Notes: a model not told the origin generated them from the sequence alone. A stretch of DNA of 64,000 nt from Nitrospira sp. (GCA_035968315.1 JAVYIN010000005.1:558001-622000), one strand, 5' to 3'; positions 37,582 through 47,135 are shown, numbered from the stretch's first letter. Translations and numbers: made by a program.

Positions 37582-37833
37582 GATGCGGTTCTCCCTTGTT
37601 GCGGTGCATCGTGGAGATGCACCATCCGATGGTTATGACACCGACCCACCGACTATGTTTTTCTACCGTTCAGACATGATGCATTCCGTATGTGACTCAC
37701 GGGCGATACCTGTTCAGCACTCCGGCGATACCCATCTCCTCCCAAAATGAGACGGGATGCCAGAGGGTACCCCCTGAGCATGGAACGATCTATATGACAG
37801 CGAGCGCGCGATTGCGCGGAGTGGCAAAGAGAA

Positions 37834-38205
37834 TCAGATGCGAAGCACGGAAATCTGAAGCAGAAGATCCTGAGGAGAATTGTCCGGGGGACGATCGTGT
37901 AAACGGCTGCCGCGTGAAGGAGTCATTGCACGACCCGCGACCGAGGCGCTTGCCTCAATACACATCACGTGGCCATCTCTTGAGAAATGAGACTTATCGA
38001 CAGACTGCACGCCGAGCGTCTTAAACATATCGCACACCTGATAGACGGGTGCCTCTTCAGGAGTGGAACAGCCGGCGCCCATGGCCTTAGCCGGAACACT
38101 CATCGCCGGAAGAAGGCAGGCATAGGCATTGAAGCTCAAGGCAGAAAAGAGGATGACGATTGAAACAGCGAGGAGAGAACGGAAGGAGAAAGGAAATGCA
38201 TTCAT
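37834..38205 (-). CDS. Secreted Cys-containing protein (123 aa)
   Basis: The signal peptide ends S-F-N-A-Y-A. The mature part has Cys residues in A-C-L-L-P-A-M, G-A-G-C-S-T, Q-V-C-D-M-F-K-T-L-G and V-M-C-I-E, which could bind metal or form disulfides. The last 30 residues look unlike the rest (Arg, Pro and Asp-rich), which may mean a recent frameshift or simply a loose tail. There is no clear ribosome-binding site. It lies 79 nt inside the tRNA-Leu gene, at the edge of the flanked segment. Confidence 0.55.
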   Translation of the reverse strand: MNAFPFSFRSLLAVSIVILFSALSFNAYACLLPAMSVPAKAMGAGCSTPEEAPVYQVCDMFKTLGVQSVDKSHFSRDGHVMCIEASASVAGRAMTPSRGSRLHDRPPDNSPQDLLLQISVLRI

Positions 38206-38284
38206 AGCGACACTATATGCCGATCGACAGCACCCGTCAACGTAAGGGGAGAAGCCGCTATGCCAGAAAATGACGGGCTGATGA

Positions 38285-38374
38285 TGGTGCCGGAGGCCGG
38301 GATCGAACCGGCACGGGCCTTTTGGGCCCGAGGGATTTTAAGTCCCTTGCGTCTGCCTATTCCGCCACTCCGGC
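38285..38374 (-). tRNA. tRNA-Leu (anticodon UAA)
   Basis: The minus strand folds as a class II tRNA. The acceptor stem GCCGGAG pairs with CTCCGGC, followed by encoded CCA. The anticodon arm AGGGA-CTTAAAA-TCCCT gives anticodon TAA, a long variable arm GGGCC/GGCCC follows, and the T-arm holds GGTTCGATCC. Length is 90 nt with CCA. The variable arm and U8 region fit leucine. Confidence 0.95.
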
Positions 38375-38571
38375 TACCAGGCTGGCGAAACAGCTTCCCA
38401 CCGGCATTCTCGCACAGCCTCCACGCTGCGACGTACCGAACAAAGTACGCCTCGCATGTCAGCTCACTGCGGCCTTGGTGGAAACCTGTTTGGCCAGCCT
38501 GAGTCTTCTACGGCAAACACGGCGGGGACTCTAACATCGAGGTCCTGGGGGGTCAAGCAGGTGCCGGGGAA

Positions 38572-38681
38572 GTGATGGGTGATGGGTGATGATCAGCCTG
38601 GAGATGAAATGAATCAGGAGTGCCGTGAGCGCTGAGGAAGCAACTGGATCGAGACCGCCCATCACAGATCACACATCACTG
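38572..38681. repeat. Heptameric GTGATNN repeats in inverted halves
   Basis: Three units (GTGATGG, GTGATGG, GTGATGA) run at 38572-38592, and three inverted units (ATCACAG, ATCACAC, ATCACTG) at 38661-38681. About 68 nt separate the halves. The design matches the element at 14283-14387. Confidence 0.75.
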
Positions 38682-38698
38682 GCCTTCAAAAACGCACA

Positions 38699-38725
38699 CG
38701 GCCTGTCCCGGATGGCAACAGGCCG
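38699..38725 (-). terminator. Rho-independent terminator of the YtxH-like gene
   Basis: CGGCCTGT and ACAGGCCG pair over eight bases around an 11-nt loop. On the minus strand the stem is followed within a few bases by a run of five Ts, about 50 nt after the stop at 38774. Confidence 0.75.
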
Positions 38726-38773
38726 CAAGCGGATGCGCGTACGCATTCGATATGTCGTGACGATGACGCCTGG

Positions 38774-39034
38774 TTAGACGGCTTCGATTCTGGGCCGCGC
38801 GTCTTGGCCTTGAACCAGCTCTTTCCCGCGGTTCATGACGTGCTGCACACTTGATTGCACGCTCCGGCCCCAGCGAGTGGCCTGCAGTTGCGCCTTCTTC
38901 GCGGCCCGTCCGATATCCCGGCGGGTTTCCGCTCCGGACTGTGGCGCAAAGAGCAGCCCCAACCCGGCTCCAATCACCGCTCCGCCAGCGATCATCGCGG
39001 CCATTTTTGCTGCCTGCTTTCCTTGTTCCGACAT
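38774..39034 (-). CDS. YtxH-domain protein
   Basis: The 86-residue protein has an N-terminal glycine-rich hydrophobic segment (M-I-A-G-G-A-V-I-G-A-G-L-G-L-L-F-A-P) followed by a charged amphipathic helix with S-G-A-E-T-R-R-D-I. That is the YtxH/gas-vesicle-like stress protein pattern. AGGAGG precedes the ATG. It stands alone with its own terminator. Confidence 0.8.
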   Translation of the reverse strand: MSEQGKQAAKMAAMIAGGAVIGAGLGLLFAPQSGAETRRDIGRAAKKAQLQATRWGRSVQSSVQHVMNRGKELVQGQDARPRIEAV

Positions 39035-39380
39035 CGCATGCCTCCTGGTTGTTGGTGAAGATGCTGAAGGGTTTCTTCTGCCTCGCCCTTCTACCAGACC
39101 CTATCAGCAGGTCCCGTGCCAGCCCGAAATGAGCCCGATTTGCCGCAAAATAGGTGCTGCGCACCTCTGAGGATTAAGTCCGCCTCATGAACGGTGCACT
39201 TTTCGCGACAACCGGCAACACAGTCGTTTCAGAAATCTCACACTTCGAGACTTTCGTCCCGGCAACATGGCTCTGGGCTTTGGGTTTTCGCCGAGTAAAC
39301 AGGCAGGCCTTCACCTCCCGTTGCTTGCAATGGAGGTTGGTCTTCCCTATGATCCGCGAACGATCGTGATTGGAGATGGC

Positions 39381-40208
39381 ATGGGCTCGTTCGCAGAAAT
39401 TCCCTACCCGCATATCGATCCTGTCTTTCTCGAACTCGGACCGCTCCAGTTTCGCTGGTACGGGTTGATGTACCTCATCGGCCTCACGGCAGCCTACTTC
39501 CTCATCAAGCGCACGGTGGCAGCCAAGCAGCTTCCGCTCGGGCCGGACCAGATTTATGACATGGTGGTGTTCGCCGCCTTCGGGGTGTTTTTGGGCGGGC
39601 GCCTCGGCTATACACTGTTCTACAATTTCCCCTACTACTCGCAGCATCCGGAGAAGATTCTGGCCGTCTGGGAAGGCGGCATGTCGTTTCATGGCGGGCT
39701 TATCGGCACCATCGTCGCGCTCATTTGGTTCAGCAAACGCCGGGGCATTCCCGTCTATACGGTCGCCGATCTGGCCGCCTCTGTCACGCCGATCGGATTG
39801 GGATTCGGACGGATGGGGAACTTCATCAATGGAGAACTCTACGGCCGGGCCACCGATGTCGAGTGGTGCATGGTGTTCCCCAGCGGCGGACCGGCTTGCC
39901 GGCATCCCTCACAGCTCTATGAAGCCTCGCTCGAAGGGGTGTTGTTATTCACAGTAGTGTGGCTGGTGGGCCGGAGATCCACACCCCCGGGCACGCTCTG
40001 CTGGACCTTTATCGCGGGCTACGGGATCTGCCGGATGTTTGTGGAGCTCTTTCGTGAGCCGGATCTCCATTTGGGCTTTGTGCTCGGCCCCTTTTCCATG
40101 GGCCAGCTCCTCTCGGCGCCGATGGTGATGCTGGGCGTCTTCATGCTCGTGTGGGGCTATCACAAGCGCGCCCTCGATCAGTCCCGCTCAATGCCCCCGC
40201 TTCAATAA
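39381..40208 (+). CDS. lgt: Prolipoprotein diacylglyceryl transferase
   Basis: The 275-residue inner-membrane enzyme transfers diacylglyceryl from phosphatidylglycerol to the lipobox cysteine, the first step of lipoprotein maturation. Family motifs are F-R-W-Y-G-L-M-Y, F-H-G-G-L-I-G-T and G-R-M-G-N-F-I-N-G-E-L-Y-G-R, with R-H-P-S-Q-L-Y-E-A later. There are about seven membrane helices. ATG 39381 has GGAG six bases upstream; the open frame before it is not coding. It serves the many lipoproteins encoded in this window. Confidence 0.95.
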   Translation: MGSFAEIPYPHIDPVFLELGPLQFRWYGLMYLIGLTAAYFLIKRTVAAKQLPLGPDQIYDMVVFAAFGVFLGGRLGYTLFYNFPYYSQHPEKILAVWEGGMSFHGGLIGTIVALIWFSKRRGIPVYTVADLAASVTPIGLGFGRMGNFINGELYGRATDVEWCMVFPSGGPACRHPSQLYEASLEGVLLFTVVWLVGRRSTPPGTLCWTFIAGYGICRMFVELFREPDLHLGFVLGPFSMGQLLSAPMVMLGVFMLVWGYHKRALDQSRSMPPLQ

Positions 40209-40582
40209 GGCATCTCGTCATCGTCCAGTCCCACATGATGTCCCAGCTCGTGCACGAGCGTGTCGCACACCTCCTGCACGATCTCTTCCTCCGTCTCGCA
40301 GAGCCGCAGAATCGGCCCCCGGTAGAGTGCGATCCGCGCGGGGTGCTCTCCCCCGGATCCGAAAAATGACTCGTCGCCGATCGGCAGGCCGTGATACAGG
40401 CCGAGCAATTCTTCCTCCGGGTCGATCTCCATGTCATCAAGGACCTGCCGCGGCGGCTCTTCTTCCACCACTACGGCGATGGTATCGAGCAGCGTGGCAT
40501 ATTCCGGAGGCAGCTCGGCGATGGCCTGTTGTACCAAGCGGGCAAACGCTTCACCGGATGGCTGGGAATGAGGGGTAGACAT
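40202..40582 (-). CDS. Small zincin-like metallopeptidase
   Basis: The 126-residue protein belongs to the short metallopeptidase family with a C-terminal H-E-L-G-H-H-V-G-L-D-D motif, in which two His and a downstream Asp bind zinc. It also has D-P-E-E-E-L-L-G-L-Y and an R-G-P-I strand. The minimal size and position of the motif fit the minimal-zincin group. Its substrate is unknown. It follows the AddA-like gene by 24 nt and overlaps the end of lgt by seven bases in convergent orientation. Confidence 0.88.
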   Translation of the reverse strand: MSTPHSQPSGEAFARLVQQAIAELPPEYATLLDTIAVVVEEEPPRQVLDDMEIDPEEELLGLYHGLPIGDESFFGSGGEHPARIALYRGPILRLCETEEEIVQEVCDTLVHELGHHVGLDDDEMPY

Positions 40583-40606
40583 GGTGCGTAACCGTTTCGA
40601 TATTCG

Positions 40607-43600
40607 TTAGATGTCGATGCCGACGCCCGCCCGCAGAAACAGCAGCCGGCACGATACCTCGGGAACGCCCAGACTTTGCGCCACGGCGGTCTTATACAGC
40701 GTGGCTTGCGTACGGTATCGATCGGCCCGTTCCGGCACGTCCTCGGCATTCACCGCATCGGTTTTATAGTCGGCAATCCAGAGCCGGCCATCGAGCCGAT
40801 AGAGGACGTCGATCACCCCCTCCAGCACCTGCCCGTCTCCCCAGGGCATGACAAACGGCACTTCCCGCCCAAGAATCGTAGCCCGTCGCAGCATGGCGTA
40901 GAGATCGGATCGGCCAAATTGGTCGAACAATTCGCGCAACGAATCCTGGACGGTGTCAGCCAGACGTTCGTCTTCCGGCCTCATGATCCCCTGCAGGGTT
41001 GGCGCAATTCGATCGAGTAATCCTACTGGGTCCTTGGCAAAATCCCACTGTTCAAGAATACGGTGTGTGCCGATGCCGACAAGCCGCCCTGCCTCAGGCT
41101 CCTGGCTGCCCGCCGTTGACAGGGGCACAAGCGGGACGCCCTGCTTGCCCATGGCCGTCGGGGTTAGATGTGTCGGCGTGGCACGGGCCTGATCCCAGCG
41201 GTCCTGCCGCTCGCGCCAGAGCGCTGCGATGGCGGCTGGATCGACAGGCAAAGAGCCTGACATGCTCGCCAGCGGCCGGCGAGGCCATTTGTGATCCGGC
41301 GCTTCGATCACCCGGCAGGGGATCATGCTCTTGCCGATCTGCAACATGTCCGGTGCATGAGCGCCGACCGCGCCATCACCAATAGTCTGCAGGAGCCCTA
41401 AGACCGTTTCTCCAACCGACCGGGCCGTGACGCCTCCGGACAGCAGCAGCACCTCCTTCGCCCTCGTCATGCCGACATACAGCACACGCCGCCGTTCCGC
41501 CTCTTCCCGCATCTTCAGCTTTTCTTGCACCAGCACGGAGCCGAAGGTCTGCTGCTCGCCCAGCGTGAGGCCATAGGTGCCACCCGACCAATCGTAGGTG
41601 ACGGGAGGCGCCGATCGGTCCCGTCCGCTGCCCTGATGGAGGCCCGGCAAGACGACCACGGGAAACTCCAGCCCCTTGGCCTTGTGAATCGTCAACACTT
41701 GGACGGCCTCGGACGATTCTTCCGACAGAGGGCTCTCCGCCTCGTCCGGCTGGTCGTCGAGCCGGCTCACCATCACATCCACAAATCCGCTCAAGGTGAG
41801 ATGGGGACGGTCTGACAGGGAGGCAGCTGTCTGCTTGACCTTCAAGAGGTTCGCCACCGCCTGTTCGCCATGCAGCGAGGCGCCGGCAATTTCGAGCAGC
41901 GGAAGCCGGTTGAAGATGAGCTGGATGGCCTCACCGAGCGGCAGCGCTCCGATCGCGCGATGCAGCCAGGCCAAATGGCCATAGAGCCGCCTGACCGCAC
42001 CCGCGCAGGCATGGCCCCAGCTCGCCAGCCGCTGTTCTTCCAGATAGTTGAAGCAATCGGCCTGCCGCAGATCGTAGAGATCGCGATCGTTCAGTCCTCC
42101 CAGCGGGGAACGCAGCAGGCCGGCGAGGGCCACGCTGTCATGCGGATGGTCGAGCACCCGGAGCAGATTGACGAGATCGATGACTTCCTGCCGCCGATAG
42201 AAGTGTTTTTCCCCTTCGATGACATAAGGAATTCCGTACCGCCGCAGCGCATCGAGATAGGTGTCGGCTTGCGTGAGCTTGCGGAAGAGCAAGGCGATCT
42301 GGCCGGCTTTGAGGTTCGGACGGCTGCCCAGCTCCTCTTTGATCCAGCGGGCGAGCCCTTCGCTTTCGGCCCTGGTGGCTCGCGCGGCATCGAACGCCTC
42401 TTCGCCTTCACTTGGGGCCGTCACATGGAGCCGCACCCCGGCATCTAAGAGAGAGGGCCGCCGCTGAGGACGGACTTCCAATCGGACATTGGCCGGCTGA
42501 ATCAGCGGTCTCCGTTCAAAGAGGCGGTCGAACACATCGTTCACCGGCCCGAGCACGGCGGCATCGCTGCGGAAATTGGTGGTGAGGGTCTGGATCATTC
42601 CGCCCATGGCTTCAATTTTCTGGAGTACGCGATCGAAGGCTTCGATGTCGGCCCGGCGAAAGGCATAGATCGACTGTTTGGGATCGCCGACGATAAATAA
42701 CTTGCCCGGTTCGAGGACCATCTCGTGCCAGTCGCGGGCATGAGTCCCCTGCCGTTCAGAGACGGCCAGGATGATTTCGTATTGAATGGGATCGGTGTCC
42801 TGGAATTCATCGACGAGCACGGCGCGATAGTCGCCCTTGATCCGTTCCCGCACCACCGGATGGTCACGGAGCAGGCTGCGCGCGTGGGCCAGCAGCCCAT
42901 CGAACGAGACCCATCCCTGCTTGGCAAAGGACGCGCGAATCTCGCGGATCAGCGGCGCCAGCAACTTCAAGAGATCCTTGAAGAATGGATGGTTCACCAG
43001 CAGCAGTTGCGTGGCAGTTTTAATGAGTGTCGCCGCTTCGGAGAACTCTGGTTTCTCCCACCCGGCCACGGCATTGCCAAGGTCTTTGGTCAGCCAGTCG
43101 CGCTCCTCCGGCGGCAAGGACTGAATCGCGGCGGGCCCCTCTCGGGCCACGAGATCCAGCAGCGTCACCGTGGCGGCCAGCATCTGCTCGATCTTCCTCC
43201 GTTTGGGCCGGTCGTGCTCATCGAGCAGCGCCTGCGCCCGCTCTCGGCATTGCTCGATCCATTGCTGCACCAGCGGGCTGATCTGTGACGTGTCAATTTG
43301 CTGCTGAAGCAGATCCAACTCAACCGTTTCGCTGCACAAGGCCTTCGTCAGGCTGCGCAGGCTGTCGATCGTGGCCGCCTCCAGCAGCCCACGCCAGCGC
43401 TCATGATGGCTGCCCTGGCGGCTCAACTCGCGATCGAGCCAGACCTCCCAGGCGGCGGTGAAATGCTCGTCAAACCGCGATCCATCGTCCTCTTGAAAGG
43501 CAGGATCGACGCCGCTCTCCAACGGATGCAGCCGCAGCAAGTGGGCCGCAAAACTGTGCAGCGTGCCGATCTGGGCCTTTTCCAGATCGCGCAACGCGGC

Positions 43601-43951
43601 GGCCGCTCTGGCGGCGACCTCGTCCGTTGACAGGCCGTAGCGCAGCCGCAAGTCTTCCTGCGAGACGGCCCCGCCGTCTGCGGCTGGAGAGGCCTCGGGA
43701 TGCGCCAATATCGTGAGCCGTTCCCGCAAGCGGACCTTCATCTCCGTCGCCGCCTTGTTCGTGAAGGTCAAGGCCACGATCTGGGTGATGGCCACCGGCC
43801 TGGGTTCCTTGATCAGCGCGTGCACCAGGCGGTTGACGAGCAGCGTCGTCTTGCCGGTCCCGGCACCAGCCACGACCACCACGTTCCGGTCGAACGTCGT
43901 TTCCGCCGACTCGCGGGCCGGTTTGTCAGGAATCAGTTCCACGGGACTCAT
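40607..43951 (-). CDS. AddA-like UvrD-family helicase/nuclease
   Basis: The 1114-residue protein is a superfamily I helicase: Walker A G-A-G-T-G-K-T-T at 29-36, Walker B V-D-E-F-Q-D-T-D, later L-T-I-H-K-A-K-G-L-E-F-P and V-L-Y-V-G-M-T-R-A-K. A C-terminal PD-(D/E)XK nuclease shows G-V-I-D-V-L-Y and A-D-Y-K-T-D near residue 1062. It should pair with the upstream AddB-like protein to resect double-strand breaks for RecA and degrade foreign ends. The two genes overlap by 26 nt. Confidence 0.9.
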   Translation of the reverse strand: MSPVELIPDKPARESAETTFDRNVVVVAGAGTGKTTLLVNRLVHALIKEPRPVAITQIVALTFTNKAATEMKVRLRERLTILAHPEASPAADGGAVSQEDLRLRYGLSTDEVAARAAAALRDLEKAQIGTLHSFAAHLLRLHPLESGVDPAFQEDDGSRFDEHFTAAWEVWLDRELSRQGSHHERWRGLLEAATIDSLRSLTKALCSETVELDLLQQQIDTSQISPLVQQWIEQCRERAQALLDEHDRPKRRKIEQMLAATVTLLDLVAREGPAAIQSLPPEERDWLTKDLGNAVAGWEKPEFSEAATLIKTATQLLLVNHPFFKDLLKLLAPLIREIRASFAKQGWVSFDGLLAHARSLLRDHPVVRERIKGDYRAVLVDEFQDTDPIQYEIILAVSERQGTHARDWHEMVLEPGKLFIVGDPKQSIYAFRRADIEAFDRVLQKIEAMGGMIQTLTTNFRSDAAVLGPVNDVFDRLFERRPLIQPANVRLEVRPQRRPSLLDAGVRLHVTAPSEGEEAFDAARATRAESEGLARWIKEELGSRPNLKAGQIALLFRKLTQADTYLDALRRYGIPYVIEGEKHFYRRQEVIDLVNLLRVLDHPHDSVALAGLLRSPLGGLNDRDLYDLRQADCFNYLEEQRLASWGHACAGAVRRLYGHLAWLHRAIGALPLGEAIQLIFNRLPLLEIAGASLHGEQAVANLLKVKQTAASLSDRPHLTLSGFVDVMVSRLDDQPDEAESPLSEESSEAVQVLTIHKAKGLEFPVVVLPGLHQGSGRDRSAPPVTYDWSGGTYGLTLGEQQTFGSVLVQEKLKMREEAERRRVLYVGMTRAKEVLLLSGGVTARSVGETVLGLLQTIGDGAVGAHAPDMLQIGKSMIPCRVIEAPDHKWPRRPLASMSGSLPVDPAAIAALWRERQDRWDQARATPTHLTPTAMGKQGVPLVPLSTAGSQEPEAGRLVGIGTHRILEQWDFAKDPVGLLDRIAPTLQGIMRPEDERLADTVQDSLRELFDQFGRSDLYAMLRRATILGREVPFVMPWGDGQVLEGVIDVLYRLDGRLWIADYKTDAVNAEDVPERADRYRTQATLYKTAVAQSLGVPEVSCRLLFLRAGVGIDI

Positions 43952-46900
43952 CCTTGATTCGTTGCGCGCGCAAGGCTTTGAGCGCTTTGGGTCCGTCCGA
44001 TCGGTACGATCGCCACCAGGTCGGCTGATGTTCCCGCCGGCAGACGACGCGAAACTCGCAGGTGTCGCAATAGCTGTCCGGTTGAATGAAGTAGCGCCCC
44101 TGGTGAATGCCGCTCACCAAGAGGCTGATGGTTTGATGGATCAGGCTGCCGGTCTCCGACGACCAGGTGGCGGCCTCGAAGGTGGAGCGCCCGATAGGCG
44201 TGGGCCAGCGCGGCGCCAGGAAGAAGAACTGCACCTGGCTTGGCTGCGGGCGATCCGGAATGTTTAGGCGGGCATAGAGCGGCGGTTGCAGGCGATAGCC
44301 ACGCACCGCGGACTGCACCAGATTCCGGTCTTCCGGTTTCATGGCGGATCCGGTTTTGAATTTATAATCGATGATCCGGATGGCGCCGGTAACCCGATGC
44401 CGGTCGATGCGGTCGACGCGCCCATGAATTTTGAGGGAGTCCTGCTCCCCGCTCATCACATCGTCCAGCGTGCCGTCCGCATCCACTTCAAATGCGATCG
44501 GACTATAGGGCTCCTGGGCTTGGGCGGCCTGGTCCGCCTCCACGGCGTCGGTAATGAGTTCGACGATCTGCTCCTTCGCCAGCTCCCAGAGCAGATAGTG
44601 GCCGGTCCGCTGCCGCGCTTCGCAGTCCTTCGCCGCTTCTTCGACGGCTGAATGGATGCACCATTCGACCGTGTCGTCCGTCACCGGCTCCGCCGGCCAG
44701 CCGGTGGGGAGCAGGTGCTCGTAACACCGGCGCAAGGCGGCATGGCACAGTGTGCCGAGCAGGGCCGCATCCGGTTCCTGCGAGAGTGTCAGGCGAATCG
44801 GCTCCAAGCGCAGCACATCGGCGGAAAAATATTGGAAGGGACAGCGGGCATACCGCTCCAGCGGCGTCGGGGCCAGTCCGCGCCGCACGACCCGCGCCCA
44901 ATGAGTTGCCAGCGGACCGGTGATACCGTCAAAGGCGTTGAGCGCGGGGGTCTCGTCTTCGATTCTGGCCTGGGCCTCTGCGGCATGCACAAACGCCTCC
45001 GCATCCGAGCCCATTGCGCGGAGCAGGCTCGCGGGGTCCTGCCCGTCGATCGCCATCCACTGCGCAAGCTCTGTCGGAGCGAGGAAGTGCCGGATGGCCG
45101 GCCGCTGCGTCACCCGGTCGGTCAGTCTGCGAGGGATGACGTCCACCGGCCGTTCATCCCGTCCAGACCGGCTGGTGGCCTCTGTCAGATAGGGCGAGGG
45201 GGCCAGCATCCGGCCTGCCTCGTCGGCCCGCTGATAGGAGAGGCACAGACGCTGGCTCGCCGCCCGGCACAGCAGGGCAAAGAGCAGTGCTTCTTCTTCA
45301 TAGCCGCCCAGCTTTTCATCGATCTTGAAGCCGAGCGTCGCCTCAAGGACCCGCCGGTGCCGGTCGCGGAGAAACGCATCTTCTCGAATGTAGCGCGGAA
45401 ACACTTTTTCATTCAGCCCCAGCACAAACAGCGCTTTGAAGGGCAGGCCGCGCGCCGCCATGACATCCAGAATCATGACGCCCTGATGTGCCGTGGTTTC
45501 CAATGGGATCTGGGTCCGCTCCATGGCATGGATCACGAGTTCGACAAACTCGGTCCAGGTCAATTCCTCCCCGATCGCATCCAGCTCCGTGAGCCGTCCC
45601 CACGTGCGATCGATGGCCTCCCAGACTACCGCCAGCCTTGCGCTCTCTTCATCCGGCTCAGCCGCGTCAGCACTACCGGGGCGACGAAGACGTTGCTGCA
45701 CGAATGGCCGAAAGGCCTCGACCAACTGTCCGACCGTCCCCCGTTGCGGAAGCGCCTGGCACTCCGTCAGGAGTTGCGACAGGACCTGCCCAAAGAGGGC
45801 GATCACTTCCGGCGCGATTCCCAGAGCATCGACGGCGCGGTCTCCCTCTTCGCCGCTCTCCAATGCCATGCTCGAACGAGCCGCCCCCTCCACTCTGGTC
45901 CATTCCTCGGCGCCGCGCGTGATCTGCAGAACTTGCGCAATGAGCTTCCACTGTTCCGGGCGGTAGGAGGCGTCGGCCTCATCGATGAGCGGCGAGACAT
46001 AGAGAGGAGAGGTCACGACATCGAGCACCGTGGTGCGGTAGAAGCCGGTCGTCGGCAATGATGCCAACTGGAGCAGTACCTTGCAGAGCGGCTCCTGGAT
46101 CAACGGGCGTCCGGCGTTGGTGGTCAACGGGACTCGATGCCGGTCGAACACCGGCTGGATCTGCGTGCGATAGGGATCGAGCGTGCGGGCGACAACCCCG
46201 ATCTCTTCGAGTCGGTAGCCATTGGTCTCCACGAGATCCAGAATTGCGCGGCAGACCGAGGCCAATTCCTCCTCCACGCCGATGACGCTCTGGACGGATA
46301 CCGTGAGAGGACCGGGTGAGGCCGCCTGCGGAGGGGGCGGCAGTATCGTCATCGCATCCGGCTGAGCCACGCGCGGGTGAATGTAGCGGTCAAAGAATCG
46401 CTGCGCGAATCCCGACGGACTTCCCTCCTCGCGCGGGAAGAACAGCGTCGTGGGAACCGTCTGGCTCACCGCTTCGAACAGTGACAACTGCACCTGCGTC
46501 AGATCGTAAAACCCATAGTAGAACGTGTGGCGCAAGGACAGCAGAAACGGCGAGGTGGAGACGTGTGGAATCAGCGATTCCGCCAGATCGTCCGGCGTGC
46601 CGACCGCCAAGGTGGTGCCCACTTCCCGTATCGCCGCATGCAATGAGAAAAGGGCCTGGAGCCAGTCCTTGTCTTCTTCATCGAAATAGCCCTCGCGGAG
46701 GCCGCGCAGCGCGCCGGCTGGATCCACCCCGGCATCCTTCAGGTCGCGGACGGTGGACCAGAGCGCGCCCCATGTGCCGGATGAATGGCCGATGTGCCGG
46801 AGCGGAGCCAGGCTGGAGAGCCGGCTCTGGACGATGTGCCGAACCAGTTGCTCGAAAAACAGATCGTCCACCACCCGCAGCGGCGTCGCCTGTGTTTCCG

Positions 46901-47135
46901 CGCGCGCCTCGCCGGCCAGGCGCAACGCGAGCTGGTGGAAGGTCAGAAAATGGATATTGATGAGCGAGAGCCGGTGTTCGACCGCCAGCACACGCCGCAG
47001 CCGGTCGAGCAAATGTTTCGAAGGCACCAGGACGGCGAGCGGCGCGAAGGGATCGTCGCGCTTGGCCAGACGAACCTGGTCCACAAGCGCCGATTCAAGA
47101 TGCGGATGGAAGGGACCGGTAACGACGCGAAACAT
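43926..47135 (-). CDS. AddB-like nuclease with Fe-S cysteine pattern
   Basis: The 1069-residue protein has an inactive-looking helicase-like N-terminal half and a C-terminal PD-(D/E)XK nuclease (G-R-V-D-R-I-D-R, I-I-D-Y-K-F-K-T-G). A Cys before the nuclease (Y-A-R-C-P-F-Q-Y-F) and three after it (C-D-T-C-E-F-R-V-V-C) form the [4Fe-4S] pattern of AddB. It lacks a classical Walker A near the N terminus, as in AddB of some phyla. It is the partner of the next gene. Confidence 0.87.
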   Translation of the reverse strand: MFRVVTGPFHPHLESALVDQVRLAKRDDPFAPLAVLVPSKHLLDRLRRVLAVEHRLSLINIHFLTFHQLALRLAGEARAETQATPLRVVDDLFFEQLVRHIVQSRLSSLAPLRHIGHSSGTWGALWSTVRDLKDAGVDPAGALRGLREGYFDEEDKDWLQALFSLHAAIREVGTTLAVGTPDDLAESLIPHVSTSPFLLSLRHTFYYGFYDLTQVQLSLFEAVSQTVPTTLFFPREEGSPSGFAQRFFDRYIHPRVAQPDAMTILPPPPQAASPGPLTVSVQSVIGVEEELASVCRAILDLVETNGYRLEEIGVVARTLDPYRTQIQPVFDRHRVPLTTNAGRPLIQEPLCKVLLQLASLPTTGFYRTTVLDVVTSPLYVSPLIDEADASYRPEQWKLIAQVLQITRGAEEWTRVEGAARSSMALESGEEGDRAVDALGIAPEVIALFGQVLSQLLTECQALPQRGTVGQLVEAFRPFVQQRLRRPGSADAAEPDEESARLAVVWEAIDRTWGRLTELDAIGEELTWTEFVELVIHAMERTQIPLETTAHQGVMILDVMAARGLPFKALFVLGLNEKVFPRYIREDAFLRDRHRRVLEATLGFKIDEKLGGYEEEALLFALLCRAASQRLCLSYQRADEAGRMLAPSPYLTEATSRSGRDERPVDVIPRRLTDRVTQRPAIRHFLAPTELAQWMAIDGQDPASLLRAMGSDAEAFVHAAEAQARIEDETPALNAFDGITGPLATHWARVVRRGLAPTPLERYARCPFQYFSADVLRLEPIRLTLSQEPDAALLGTLCHAALRRCYEHLLPTGWPAEPVTDDTVEWCIHSAVEEAAKDCEARQRTGHYLLWELAKEQIVELITDAVEADQAAQAQEPYSPIAFEVDADGTLDDVMSGEQDSLKIHGRVDRIDRHRVTGAIRIIDYKFKTGSAMKPEDRNLVQSAVRGYRLQPPLYARLNIPDRPQPSQVQFFFLAPRWPTPIGRSTFEAATWSSETGSLIHQTISLLVSGIHQGRYFIQPDSYCDTCEFRVVCRREHQPTWWRSYRSDGPKALKALRAQRIKDESRGTDS

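Larger units (their letters stand above)
38375..38773. other. Gene-free gap between tRNA-Leu and the YtxH-like gene
   Basis: I find no convincing gene in these 399 nt. They hold a heptameric repeat element (38572-38681) and the terminator of the YtxH-like gene (38699-38725). Confidence 0.6.

Noticed and set aside
44652-46061. A 469-codon plus-strand frame inside the AddB-like gene
   Set aside because: It is antisense to a gene with nuclease and Fe-S motifs and has no start signal.
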